Of a stretch of DNA of 64,000 bases, positions 6,846 to 14,762 are shown one piece after another. The position numbers were made by a program, and so were the translations under genes. This DNA is from DASPWV01 sp046726375. Its GTDB lineage: Bacteria; Acidobacteriota; Vicinamibacteria; Vicinamibacterales; UBA2999. The stretch covers positions 1-64,000 of the forward strand of contig JBKPAJ010000124.1 in NCBI GenBank assembly GCA_046726375.1. The letters are read 5' to 3'. Numbering within the stretch: the first letter of the stretch is position 1; every line of letters starts with the position of its first letter. Below the pieces are notes generated by a model. It was not told the origin of the DNA. It worked only from the letters and a program-made list of their open reading frames with translations, and made no database searches.

Positions 6846-8216
6846 ATGGAAAACATCGTCGACTTCATCCACGTCAACCGCGATCGCTACATCGAAGAAC
6901 TCAAACACTACCTGGCGATTCCGAGCATCAGCGCCCTCCCGCAGCACGCGTCCGAAGTCAGGCGCTGCGCCGAGTGGACGAAGACCGAGATGATGCGCAT
7001 CGGCCTGCAGAACGTGCGGCTGGAGGAAACCCCCGGGCATCCGGTCGTGTACAGCGAATGGCTCGGCGCCGAGGGCGCGCCCACGATTCTGTTTTACGGC
7101 CACTACGACGTCCAGCCGGTCGATCCCGTGGACCTGTGGACGTCGCCGCCGTTCGAAGCAACGATTCGCGACGGCGAAATTTATGCGCGCGGAGCCGCCG
7201 ACGACAAGGGTCAGGTGTTCATGCACTTCAAGGCCGTCGAGGCGCACCTCAAGCAGAACGGAACGCTTCCGGTCAACATGAAGTTCCTGATCGAGGGCGA
7301 GGAGGAGGTCGGCAGCGCCAACCTCGATAACTTCATCAACGCGCACAAGGATCTGCTCAAGTCCGACGTCGTGGTCATCAGCGACTCGGCGATGTTCGAG
7401 CGCGGCGTGCCGTCGATTTGCTACGGTCTTCGCGGACTGACCTACTTCCAGATCGATCTGCGCGGCACGAAGTCGGACCTTCATTCCGGCTCGTTTGGCG
7501 GCGCGGTAGCCAATCCCGCGATGGTGCTGGCACAAGTGCTCGCGCAGATGAAGGACAAGAGCGGGCGCATCAAGATCGCGAACTTTTACGACGATGTCGT
7601 GCCGCTGCGCGACGAAGAGCGCCAGGAATTCGCCAAACTGCCGTTCAACGATCGCAAGTACAAGCAGGATCTGGGTGCGCCGAAGTTGTTCGGCGAAGCC
7701 GGCTACACCACGCTCGAGCGCGTGTGGGCGCGACCGACGTTCGAGGTGAACGGACTGCTTTCAGGATTCACCGGTGAGGGCGCAAAAACCGTCATTCCAG
7801 CCGTCGCGATGGCGAAAGTGAGCATGCGGCTCGTACCCAATCAGGATCCGCAGAAGATCGGCGCCCTGTTCGAAGCGCACGTGAAGAAAGTCGCACCGAA
7901 GACGGTCGAGTTGAAAGTCACGCGGATGCACGGCGGCAAGCCGTGGATGACGGCGTTCGACAATCCATTCGTGCAGGCCGCAGCGCGCGCCATCGAACAG
8001 GGCTTTGGCAAACGGCCGGTGTTCAATCGCGAGGGCGGCTCGATTCCCGTGGTCGCCACGTTCCAGGAGGAGCTCGGCCTGCCGTGCGTCCTGTTCGGTG
8101 TCGGCTTGCCCGACGAAAACGCCCACGCTCCCGACGAAAAGCTCGATCTCGGCAACTTTCACAACGGCGTCATCGCCTCCGCGTACCTTTACAAAGAGAT
8201 CGGTGCCCTTTCCTGA
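6846..8216 (+). CDS. M20 family metallopeptidase (dipeptidase/deacylase type)
   Basis: 456 residues, the usual length for M20 dipeptidases. Metal ligands and catalytic residues are visible in order: FYGHYDVQPVD (His and catalytic Asp), GAADDKGQ (bridging Asp), EGEEEVGS (catalytic and binding Glu), SDSAMF (Asp) and the C-terminal NAHAPDE His. The dimerisation insert lies between, beginning near LRGTKSDLHSGSFGGAVANP. It is probably a cytoplasmic dinuclear-zinc peptidase or amidohydrolase. The exact substrate is unknown. The stop overlaps the start of the EndoIII-like gene, so the two are translationally coupled. Confidence 0.85.
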   Translation: MENIVDFIHVNRDRYIEELKHYLAIPSISALPQHASEVRRCAEWTKTEMMRIGLQNVRLEETPGHPVVYSEWLGAEGAPTILFYGHYDVQPVDPVDLWTSPPFEATIRDGEIYARGAADDKGQVFMHFKAVEAHLKQNGTLPVNMKFLIEGEEEVGSANLDNFINAHKDLLKSDVVVISDSAMFERGVPSICYGLRGLTYFQIDLRGTKSDLHSGSFGGAVANPAMVLAQVLAQMKDKSGRIKIANFYDDVVPLRDEERQEFAKLPFNDRKYKQDLGAPKLFGEAGYTTLERVWARPTFEVNGLLSGFTGEGAKTVIPAVAMAKVSMRLVPNQDPQKIGALFEAHVKKVAPKTVELKVTRMHGGKPWMTAFDNPFVQAAARAIEQGFGKRPVFNREGGSIPVVATFQEELGLPCVLFGVGLPDENAHAPDEKLDLGNFHNGVIASAYLYKEIGALS

Positions 8217-8781
8217 CCTACACGTGCTGCGCGAGTTCTACGGGCTGCCCCCCGAACCACCCGGAGATCCCTTGCAATTCCTGCTATGGGAAATTCTGTC
8301 TGCCGATGCGCTGCCGGCACGGCGCGACCTCGCGTGGCAGGCGTTTCGGCGCATCCCCGCACTCACGCCCGACTCAGTGTTCCGGGCGCCGATCAAGCCA
8401 ATCAACGACGGACTCGTTGGGCCGCATCGCGACGAACGCGTCGAGAAGATCCGCGCGGCCACGGGCGAGATCAAGCGCCATCGCGAGCTGTTCGACGACG
8501 ACGTCCTCAAATCCGCGCGCCTGCTGAAGGCCTGGCGTACGTTTAGACGTCTCAGCGATCTGCCGCGCGACATTGTCGATCGCGCGCTCCTGTTTGCCGC
8601 GGGTCATCCCGTGCAGCCGCTCGACGACGGCGCCGCACGTGTGGTTGCGCGCATTGAGGGCACCGCGCTGAAGATCAGCGAGGGGGCTGGAGGCTTTACG
8701 CTCAAGCGCGCACAGTACAGCGGCGCGCTGCGTAAGCAGCGGCGTCAGGCCCGAAGTTCTCTCGGCCGCGCAATCCGCTAA
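8203..8781 (+). CDS. Endonuclease III / HhH-GPD domain protein
   Basis: 192 residues from GTG 8203, overlapping the M20 stop by 14 nt. FYGLPPEPPGDPLQFLLWEI with LSADALPARRDLAWQAFRRI resembles the start of the HhH-GPD base-excision fold, and LFAAGHPVQPLDDGAARVVAR matches the helix after the hairpin with a candidate catalytic Asp. The canonical lysine of bifunctional glycosylases and the 4Fe-4S cysteines of Nth are not seen, so activity and substrate are open. Confidence 0.6.
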   Translation: MPFPDLHVLREFYGLPPEPPGDPLQFLLWEILSADALPARRDLAWQAFRRIPALTPDSVFRAPIKPINDGLVGPHRDERVEKIRAATGEIKRHRELFDDDVLKSARLLKAWRTFRRLSDLPRDIVDRALLFAAGHPVQPLDDGAARVVARIEGTALKISEGAGGFTLKRAQYSGALRKQRRQARSSLGRAIR

Positions 8782-8825
8782 TCCGCCCTCTGTGCTTCCG
8801 TGCTTCAGTGGTCTTCGCTGCCGCT

Positions 8826-9710
8826 TCAATTCATCGACGCTACGCGTCTTCGCAGCGCCTTGACGTGCTCCCACACCTGCTCGTGCTCTTTTTTCTGCTC
8901 CTCGTCCGCGTCGAGCACGCGCGAATGTTTCAGGTACTGCTCGAGATCGCGCAGTGCGGCCGGAAAGTCATTCATGTGGTACGCGAGCAGACCGCGATCG
9001 CGCAGCTCGCTGAGAGACGCAGGTGAGATCGCGAGCAACAGGTCGGTGATGGTGCGCGCCTGTGGGAACGAACGCCAGCGGACGTAAATGCGTTTGAGAT
9101 TGAGCAGCATGCGAACCAAGATTTCCCGCCGTGTCGCGCGTGCGAGCAGGTGCGGCTCGAACGCAGTGTCTTCGCCCATGTGACGGCGCAGAAGCGCGCG
9201 GCAGTCGGTCTCATTGAGAATCGCGCCGCCGTGAAAGGGATCCACAATGAGGCCTTCGCCTGGATCGTCGGTGTGCAGATCCTGCAGCACGCGCACCAGA
9301 AAATGCCCGGGAAAGTTGATCCCTTCGGCGCGCAGCCCCGCACGCCGGGCGACTTCGATGTAAACAAGCGCGAGCGAAATCGGAATACCGGTGCGGCGAT
9401 CGAGCACTTCGTTGAGATAGCTGTTGCGCGGATCGTCGTACTGCTCGCGATTGCCAAAGAACCCGAGCTCGCTGAACAGATACCGGTTGAGCGCGTCGAC
9501 GCGCCCCGCGAGAGGCCCGTGGTGACCGGGATCGGACGCAACACGGTGCAGCGCGACATCGCCAAGCTCGTCGATCCGATCCAGGTACGGTCCCGGATCG
9601 AGATGCGGATACTCGATGCGGGCGATCAGGAACGCCGGCGCGGCCAAATCCGGACCGGGGCGATCCGCAGCCGCCGCAAGTTGCTCGGCCAACGTGCGGC
9701 GCCCTGTCAT
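8826..9710 (-). CDS. SirB1-like transglutaminase-core protein with TPR-like tail
   Basis: 294 residues. The N-terminal two thirds carry the SirB1/transglutaminase-like domain: NSYLNEVLDRRTGIPISLAL, VYIEVARRAGL and GINFPGHFLVRV, then IVDPFHGG. The C-terminal part (SELRDRGLLAYHMNDFPAAL, RDLEQYLKHS) is TPR-like. The nucleophilic cysteine of true transglutaminases is not evident in the conserved region, as is common in SirB1 relatives, so it may bind rather than cleave. Its start overlaps the DUF1684 stop by 4 nt at the end of the fatty-acid operon. Confidence 0.72.
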   Translation of the reverse strand: MTGRRTLAEQLAAAADRPGPDLAAPAFLIARIEYPHLDPGPYLDRIDELGDVALHRVASDPGHHGPLAGRVDALNRYLFSELGFFGNREQYDDPRNSYLNEVLDRRTGIPISLALVYIEVARRAGLRAEGINFPGHFLVRVLQDLHTDDPGEGLIVDPFHGGAILNETDCRALLRRHMGEDTAFEPHLLARATRREILVRMLLNLKRIYVRWRSFPQARTITDLLLAISPASLSELRDRGLLAYHMNDFPAALRDLEQYLKHSRVLDADEEQKKEHEQVWEHVKALRRRVASMN

Positions 9711-10360
9711 CGCAGCACCGTCGTGTCCGCCGGGCGTAGCTTCTCGCCCGCGCGAATCGGAACTTTCAAACGGTTTTCGGGTGGCGGGTACGGACAGTCG
9801 TACTCAGGGTTGTAGTAGCAGTACGGGTGATACGCCAGATTGAAATCGACGATGTAGATCCCGGTCGGCGTCGGATCGAGATCCATGTAGCGGCCCGCCT
9901 GATACGTTTCCGTGCCGCTCGTCAGGTCCGAAAACAACACCGACAGCCGATCAATTTTCGTTGTCCCAGCGTCCACCAGCGCGCTCAGCCGAAGCGGTTG
10001 CCCCTTGAGCGTGAACTGCAAGAATCCCACCCGCTCCATGGCGCGCAGCTTGCCGGTCGAGGTCGGTACCTCCATGCGGAGGCGATCCTGCGCCGGCTGC
10101 AACTGCGCAGGCACGGCATAGCTTTCGTCGATCGCGAAGTAGGAGAGCGGGAGGAACTTGTCGCGGTCGTCCGGGCGGATGATGTCCGCCGATTGCCGAA
10201 GGAATTCGTCTTTTTGCGCGCGCTGGTTCGCGATCGTCGCCGGGTAGTTCTCTGGAGGTGGCGAACAGCCGCCGCTCGTCCATGAAGCGGCGGCGATCAC
10301 CAGCGCAAGGAGGCAACGGCAGGGCACAGCCCAACTATGCCATATCGATCGGGTATGCAC
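9707..10360 (-). CDS. DUF1684 lipoprotein
   Basis: 217 residues with a signal peptide ending in a lipobox-like SGGC near residue 32, so it is likely an exported lipoprotein. The conserved DUF1684 features are present: KDEFLRQS near the N-terminus, FLQFTLKGQPLRLSAL in the middle and the C-terminal TGIYIVDFNLAYHPYCYYNP with DCPYPPPENRL. The family function is unknown. The gene overlaps the 3' end of the acyl-CoA dehydrogenase gene by 26 nt and the SirB1 gene by 4 nt, so it belongs to the same transcript. Confidence 0.82.
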   Translation of the reverse strand: MHTRSIWHSWAVPCRCLLALVIAAASWTSGGCSPPPENYPATIANQRAQKDEFLRQSADIIRPDDRDKFLPLSYFAIDESYAVPAQLQPAQDRLRMEVPTSTGKLRAMERVGFLQFTLKGQPLRLSALVDAGTTKIDRLSVLFSDLTSGTETYQAGRYMDLDPTPTGIYIVDFNLAYHPYCYYNPEYDCPYPPPENRLKVPIRAGEKLRPADTTVLR

Positions 10361-12110
10361 CTTTCGTCACGGCTGCGTCGGCCAGTCGACGCCGCAACGC
10401 GACGGCGTTGACCGGTGTCACCTTGAGTAAACGGCGAAGCGCCGCCAGCTGCGTGCGCAGCACGTCTCCGTCGCTCATGGCCGCAAGACACGATTTCGCC
10501 GCCAGCTCAATTCGTCCCGCCGCTTCCTGTACATACACGGTGGCCGCATCGACGCGCAAGTCCGCGCCACCCGGTGCCGCCTTCGCACGCAGCACAGCGC
10601 TGTCGGCGGCGAACGTGTCAATTACGATATCGGCAATGTAGCTCAGGACTTCCTGCTCGTCCTGGAGCTTGTCGCCGTAGCGCTGCATGGCTGAACCGGC
10701 GACGAAGAGGACCACTTTCTTGAACGCACCCACGGCGCGCGACTGCTCGACGAGCGTGCCTTCGGGTTCGTCGGGCAGCGTCATCGCCGGGCTCATGATC
10801 TCGTCCTGCAGCTTCATGGCCGCAGGAATGAGCGGCAGCTCACCCTTGAGCGCTTTTTTCATCAGCATGCCGGGGATCAGCAACCGGTTGATTTCGTTCG
10901 TGCCTTCGAAGATGCGGTTCACGCGAGCGTCCCGATAATGACCCTCGGCGGGGTAGTCGCGGACAAATCCGTTGCCGCCGTGAATCTGGACATTCTCGTC
11001 GAGGATGTAGTCCAGCACTTCACTCCCGAGGACCTTGGCGATCGACGCTTCAATGGCAAATTCTTCGAGCGCCTGCAGCATGGCTGAGCCGTCGTGAGCG
11101 CCCGGCTTCCCGGCGATGTAGGCGTCGATGAGGCCGCCGGTGCGATATACCATGCTCTCGAGGGCGTACTGGCGCGACACCATCTCGCCGATCTTGTGTT
11201 TGATTGCGCCGAAAGTCGCGATCGGCACGCCAAACTGTTTGCGCGTGGCCGCATAGCGTGCCGATTCGGCGATGGCCGCGCGCGCGCCGCCCGAGGTCAT
11301 CGCGCCCAGCTTGAAGCGGCCGAAGTTGAGCACGTTGAACGCGACCTTGTGGCCTTTGCCGATCTCCCCGAGCACGGCGTCGGCGGGCACCTTCACGTCC
11401 TGCAAAATCACCGGACAGGTCGACGACCCGTACAGACCCATCTTGTGCTCTTCCTTGCCGGTCGAAACGCCGGGCCAGTTGCGCTCCACGATGAAGGCGG
11501 TGAACTGCTCGCCGTCAACCTTGGCAAAGACGATGTACACGTCGGCAAAGCTGCCGTTGGTGATCCACATCTTTTCACCGGAAAGGACGAAACTCCCGTC
11601 CGCCTGCCGCATCGCGCGGCTCTTGGCGCCGAGCGCATCGGAGCCCGACCCTGACTCGCTCAAGCAATACGCCCCCACCATCTCGCCGGACACGAGCTTG
11701 GGCAGATACTTCTGCTTTTGCTGCTCGCTGCCGAACATCAGGATTGGCGTGACCGTCAGGTTCGCCTGAGCGCCGAGCGTCGCGCCAAACGACGCATAGC
11801 GCGACAGCTGCTCGGAGATCACCAGCCCGGAAATCTTGTCGAGATCGACGCCGCCGTACGTCTCGGGAACGTTCGGACCGAGCAGGCCAAGTGAGCCGCA
11901 CTTGGCAAGCAGCTGCCGGTGGAGCGCCCAGTCTTTCTTTTCGAGCTGCTCGGCAAGCGGGAGCACTTCGTTGTCCACGAATTCGGCCGCCGTCTGCTCG
12001 ATCAACTTGTGCTCATCGGTGAGCTTCTCCCGCGTCATGACGCTTGCCGGATCGGTGTCGTCGAGGAGCCACGCTCCGCCTTTGATGCCTTGTTCAATCG
12101 TCGTTGCCAT
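10335..12110 (-). CDS. Acyl-CoA dehydrogenase (long-chain, VLCAD/ACAD9-like)
   Basis: 591 residues, longer than the usual 380 because of a C-terminal helical extension like VLCAD and ACAD9. FAD and substrate motifs are clear: GAYCLSESGSGSDALG, MWITNGSFADVYIVFAK, VQIHGGNGFVRDYPAEGHYRD and RIFEGTNEINRL, where the Glu of FEGTNE is the expected catalytic base of this subgroup. It carries out the first step of beta-oxidation. A GGAGG ribosome binding site precedes the ATG at 12110. It follows the thiolase gene after 72 nt that hold a strong inverted repeat. Confidence 0.9.
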   Translation of the reverse strand: MATTIEQGIKGGAWLLDDTDPASVMTREKLTDEHKLIEQTAAEFVDNEVLPLAEQLEKKDWALHRQLLAKCGSLGLLGPNVPETYGGVDLDKISGLVISEQLSRYASFGATLGAQANLTVTPILMFGSEQQKQKYLPKLVSGEMVGAYCLSESGSGSDALGAKSRAMRQADGSFVLSGEKMWITNGSFADVYIVFAKVDGEQFTAFIVERNWPGVSTGKEEHKMGLYGSSTCPVILQDVKVPADAVLGEIGKGHKVAFNVLNFGRFKLGAMTSGGARAAIAESARYAATRKQFGVPIATFGAIKHKIGEMVSRQYALESMVYRTGGLIDAYIAGKPGAHDGSAMLQALEEFAIEASIAKVLGSEVLDYILDENVQIHGGNGFVRDYPAEGHYRDARVNRIFEGTNEINRLLIPGMLMKKALKGELPLIPAAMKLQDEIMSPAMTLPDEPEGTLVEQSRAVGAFKKVVLFVAGSAMQRYGDKLQDEQEVLSYIADIVIDTFAADSAVLRAKAAPGGADLRVDAATVYVQEAAGRIELAAKSCLAAMSDGDVLRTQLAALRRLLKVTPVNAVALRRRLADAAVTKGAYPIDMA

Positions 12111-12122
12111 ACGTCCTCCGGC

Positions 12123-12167
12123 GTGGCTGACCGCCTTCGCACAAGGCGACGGCGGTCACGAAGCCAC
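12123..12167. repeat. 13-bp two-part inverted repeat between thiolase and acyl-CoA dehydrogenase genes
   Basis: gtggct-gaccgcc (12123-12135) is complementary to ggcggtc (12151-12157) and agccac (12162-12167), leaving a 15-nt loop and a small acga bulge. Inside a polycistronic mRNA this would be a stable hairpin just before the RBS of the downstream gene. It could set 3' end stability or differential expression. No U-run is present. Confidence 0.6.
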
Positions 12168-12182
12168 ACCACTACGGTTGAT

Positions 12183-13364
12183 TCAGAGTCGTTCGAAGAT
12201 GCCGGCCGCCCCCATCCCGCCACCGACGCACATCGTCACGAGACCATAGCGCGAACCGCGGCGATGCATTTCGTAGATCAGCGAGGTCGTGAGCTTTGCG
12301 CCGGTGCATCCGAGCGGATGACCGAGCGCAATCGCTCCGCCGTTCACGTTCAGCCGATCAGGATCCATTGGCAGCTGCTTGAGGCACGCGAGCACCTGCG
12401 CCGCGAACGCCTCGTTGAGCTCGATCAAATCGATCTGATCGAGCGTGAGACCCGCCTGCTTCAGCGCCTTTTTGATCGCCGGCACCGGCCCGATTCCGAA
12501 CAGTTCCGGCTCGACGCCCGCTGTTGCAAACGTGACGAAGCGCGCCAGCGGCTTGAGCCCGTGCGATGTCGCGTAGTCCGATGATGTGAGCACGACGGCG
12601 GCAGCCCCATCGCTCGTTTGCGAGGAGTTGCCGGCGGTCACACTGCCGGTGGCATGAAATGCGGGCTTCAGCTTGGCGAGCGCTTGCAGCGAAGTGTCAC
12701 GGCGTGGCCCTTCGTCTACCGCGAACGTAATCTCGCGTGTCTTGGGCTTGCCGCCATTCGTGGCGGGGTCGACAACCTTGACCATGAGCGGAACGATCTC
12801 GTCTTTGAATTTACCGGACTCGATGGCGGCGATCGCGCGCTGATGGCTGCGCAACGCAAACGCGTCCTGCTCTTCGCGGCTGATCTGTGAGCGATTGGCG
12901 TGGTTCTCAGCGACAAGGCCTGTGCTCAGATACACGTCCGGATAGGTTTCGACGAGTGTCGGATTGGGCGACACTTTGTTGCCGCCCATCGGCACCATGC
13001 TCATCGACTCGGTGCCGCCGCCGATCGCCACTTGTCCTTGGCCAAGCATGATGCGCTCCGCGCCGTAGGCGATCGCCTGCAGACCCGACGAGCAGAAGCG
13101 GTTGACGGTCACAGCGGAGGCGCTGATTGGAACGCCGGCACGAAGGCTGGCGATGCGCGCGACGTTCAGCCCCTGCTCGCCTTCGGGCATCGCGCAACCC
13201 ATAATCACGTCCTCGATGTCTGCTTTCTCGAGTCCGGGGGCGCGGGCGAGCGCCTCGGCGATGGCGGTCGCGGCCATGTCGTCGGGCCGCATCACGTTCA
13301 ACGTGCCCTTCGGCGCGCGGCCGACGGCGGTGCGAACAGCGGAAACAATGACTGCGTCTTTCAT
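12183..13364 (-). CDS. fadA: Acetyl-CoA acyltransferase (thiolase)
   Basis: 393 residues, standard for thiolase II. The nucleophilic Cys lies in VTVNRFCSSGLQAIAYGAER. The His of NGGAIALGHPLGCTGAKLTT and the second Cys of MCVGGGMGAAGIFERL at the C-terminus complete the active site. It catalyses the last, thiolytic step of fatty-acid beta-oxidation. The start overlaps the stop of the upstream hydrolase gene by 4 nt, and the locus carries all three core beta-oxidation enzymes. A biosynthetic role (reverse reaction) cannot be excluded from sequence. Confidence 0.88.
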   Translation of the reverse strand: MKDAVIVSAVRTAVGRAPKGTLNVMRPDDMAATAIAEALARAPGLEKADIEDVIMGCAMPEGEQGLNVARIASLRAGVPISASAVTVNRFCSSGLQAIAYGAERIMLGQGQVAIGGGTESMSMVPMGGNKVSPNPTLVETYPDVYLSTGLVAENHANRSQISREEQDAFALRSHQRAIAAIESGKFKDEIVPLMVKVVDPATNGGKPKTREITFAVDEGPRRDTSLQALAKLKPAFHATGSVTAGNSSQTSDGAAAVVLTSSDYATSHGLKPLARFVTFATAGVEPELFGIGPVPAIKKALKQAGLTLDQIDLIELNEAFAAQVLACLKQLPMDPDRLNVNGGAIALGHPLGCTGAKLTTSLIYEMHRRGSRYGLVTMCVGGGMGAAGIFERL

Positions 13365-13990
13365 GAGAAGTCACCCAGTAAATCTTCGATTGCGTCCCCA
13401 ACTTCCGACGTTTTGCCGTCGAACAGGTGATCGGCGGCGTCGATCACGACGAGCTCCTTCGGTTCGGCGAGCTCGCTGTAGAAGCGTCGAACATGCTTTA
13501 ACGAGACAACCTCGTCGCGCTCACCGTGGATGAGAAACTTGGGCTTCGTGCTCGTCCTGACGCTGCCGAAGTCGTAGCGATCGACGACCGGCGCGATGCC
13601 GAGCAGCACGCGCACCCGCGGATCGTCGGCGCCGGCGGTCATCGCGATCCACGCTCCAAACGAGAATCCGACCGTCCACAATGGCAGCCTTGGATACTGC
13701 GCCGCGACGAAATCGAGCGCCGCGCGATAGTCCTCCCTCTCCCCGGCGCCATCGTCAAACGTGCCCGCGCTCCGGCCGACGCCGCGAAAGTTGAATCGCA
13801 ACACCGCGACACCGATGCGCGCGAGCGCCTTCGCCCCCTGGAACACCACGCGGGTGTGCATCGTCCCGCCGTACAGCGGGTGTGGGTGCGCAAACACGGC
13901 CGCAGCGCGTGCGCTCACCGCTGGCGCTTCGAGCAACGCCTCGAGCGGTCCCCGGGGGCCCTGAATATCACGCAGAGATTGCCTCGGCAT
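13361..13990 (-). CDS. Alpha/beta hydrolase (COG2945-like)
   Basis: 209 residues from the ATG at 13990. The frame stays open to ATG 14032, but that would extend deep into the preceding gene. It has AVFAHPHPLYGGTMHTRVVF near the N-terminus, a nucleophile elbow GFSFGAWIAM (Ser), an Asp loop in KFLIHGERDEVV and a final His in DAADHLFDG, all matching the small dienelactone-hydrolase-like COG2945 group. It is tightly coupled to neighbours on both sides in the fatty-acid operon, suggesting it cleaves a thioester or ester from that pathway. That role is inferred. Confidence 0.7.
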   Translation of the reverse strand: MPRQSLRDIQGPRGPLEALLEAPAVSARAAAVFAHPHPLYGGTMHTRVVFQGAKALARIGVAVLRFNFRGVGRSAGTFDDGAGEREDYRAALDFVAAQYPRLPLWTVGFSFGAWIAMTAGADDPRVRVLLGIAPVVDRYDFGSVRTSTKPKFLIHGERDEVVSLKHVRRFYSELAEPKELVVIDAADHLFDGKTSEVGDAIEDLLGDFS

Positions 13991-14762
13991 CGGTGTCGAT
14001 GTCGGCGGCAAAGCGGCCGACCATCTCCGCAAATTCTTCCGGTTTGGTCACCAGTCCGATGTGACCGGTTCTGTGAAGCGTGGCATGCCGCGCATGCGGC
14101 CAGCGGGCAAGATACTCACGCGTCAGATCGGGCGCGACGATCCGATCGAGCCGATCCTCGCCGGTAATCACCAGCGTCGGCACCTGCAGCTCATTCGGAT
14201 CGGAGAAACGGTATTGTTCGGTCCATCCCGCGCGTCTTGCCATGCGGAGCGGCGAGGGAGCAGCGCGCACCACCCGACACCCGTGACCGATCATGAAGGG
14301 CACTCCCTTCTTCAGCGCGAGCGCGCTTCGCACCTCGGGAAACATGCGCAGCGGTGACGCGACCACGAATAACGGCATCAGCAGCCGCGGCGCGCGCATG
14401 TAAAAACGGGCGCGTGCGCTTGGCGTCCATCCAGGCGGCAACGCCGAGGCCAGCACCAGGCCCCGAACACGATCGCGGTGCTGAACCGCAAATTCCGTGG
14501 CGATGAGCCCGCCATATGACACACCGATGACGATGGCTTTCTGGATTTGCGCTCGTTGCAATGCGGCGTCGATCTGCTGCACGTAGGCATTGAAGCCTGC
14601 CTCCGCGTCGAATGGGAACCCGCTCGTTGGTTCGTCGCAGAGCGAGAAGGTAATCACGCGGCAGCGCCGGGCCAACGCGTCCACTGTTGGCGCAGTCCAC
14701 TCCCAGCGGCCCTGAATGCCGGGAACGAGCACGACCGGGACTCCGTTGCCGCGATCGATCAT
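13968..14762 (-). CDS. Alpha/beta fold hydrolase
   Basis: 264 residues. The oxyanion region is VPVVLVPGIQGRWEWTAPTV, the nucleophile elbow is GVSYGGLIATEFAV (Ser), the acid loop is VITGEDRLDRIV (Asp) and the His is in HRTGHIGLV. This is a classic serine hydrolase triad of the lipase/esterase type. Its ATG shares one base with the stop of the FadB-type gene (TGATG), so translation is coupled. The substrate is unknown. Its place inside the operon suggests action on fatty acyl esters or thioesters. Confidence 0.72.
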   Translation of the reverse strand: MIDRGNGVPVVLVPGIQGRWEWTAPTVDALARRCRVITFSLCDEPTSGFPFDAEAGFNAYVQQIDAALQRAQIQKAIVIGVSYGGLIATEFAVQHRDRVRGLVLASALPPGWTPSARARFYMRAPRLLMPLFVVASPLRMFPEVRSALALKKGVPFMIGHGCRVVRAAPSPLRMARRAGWTEQYRFSDPNELQVPTLVITGEDRLDRIVAPDLTREYLARWPHARHATLHRTGHIGLVTKPEEFAEMVGRFAADIDTDAEAISA

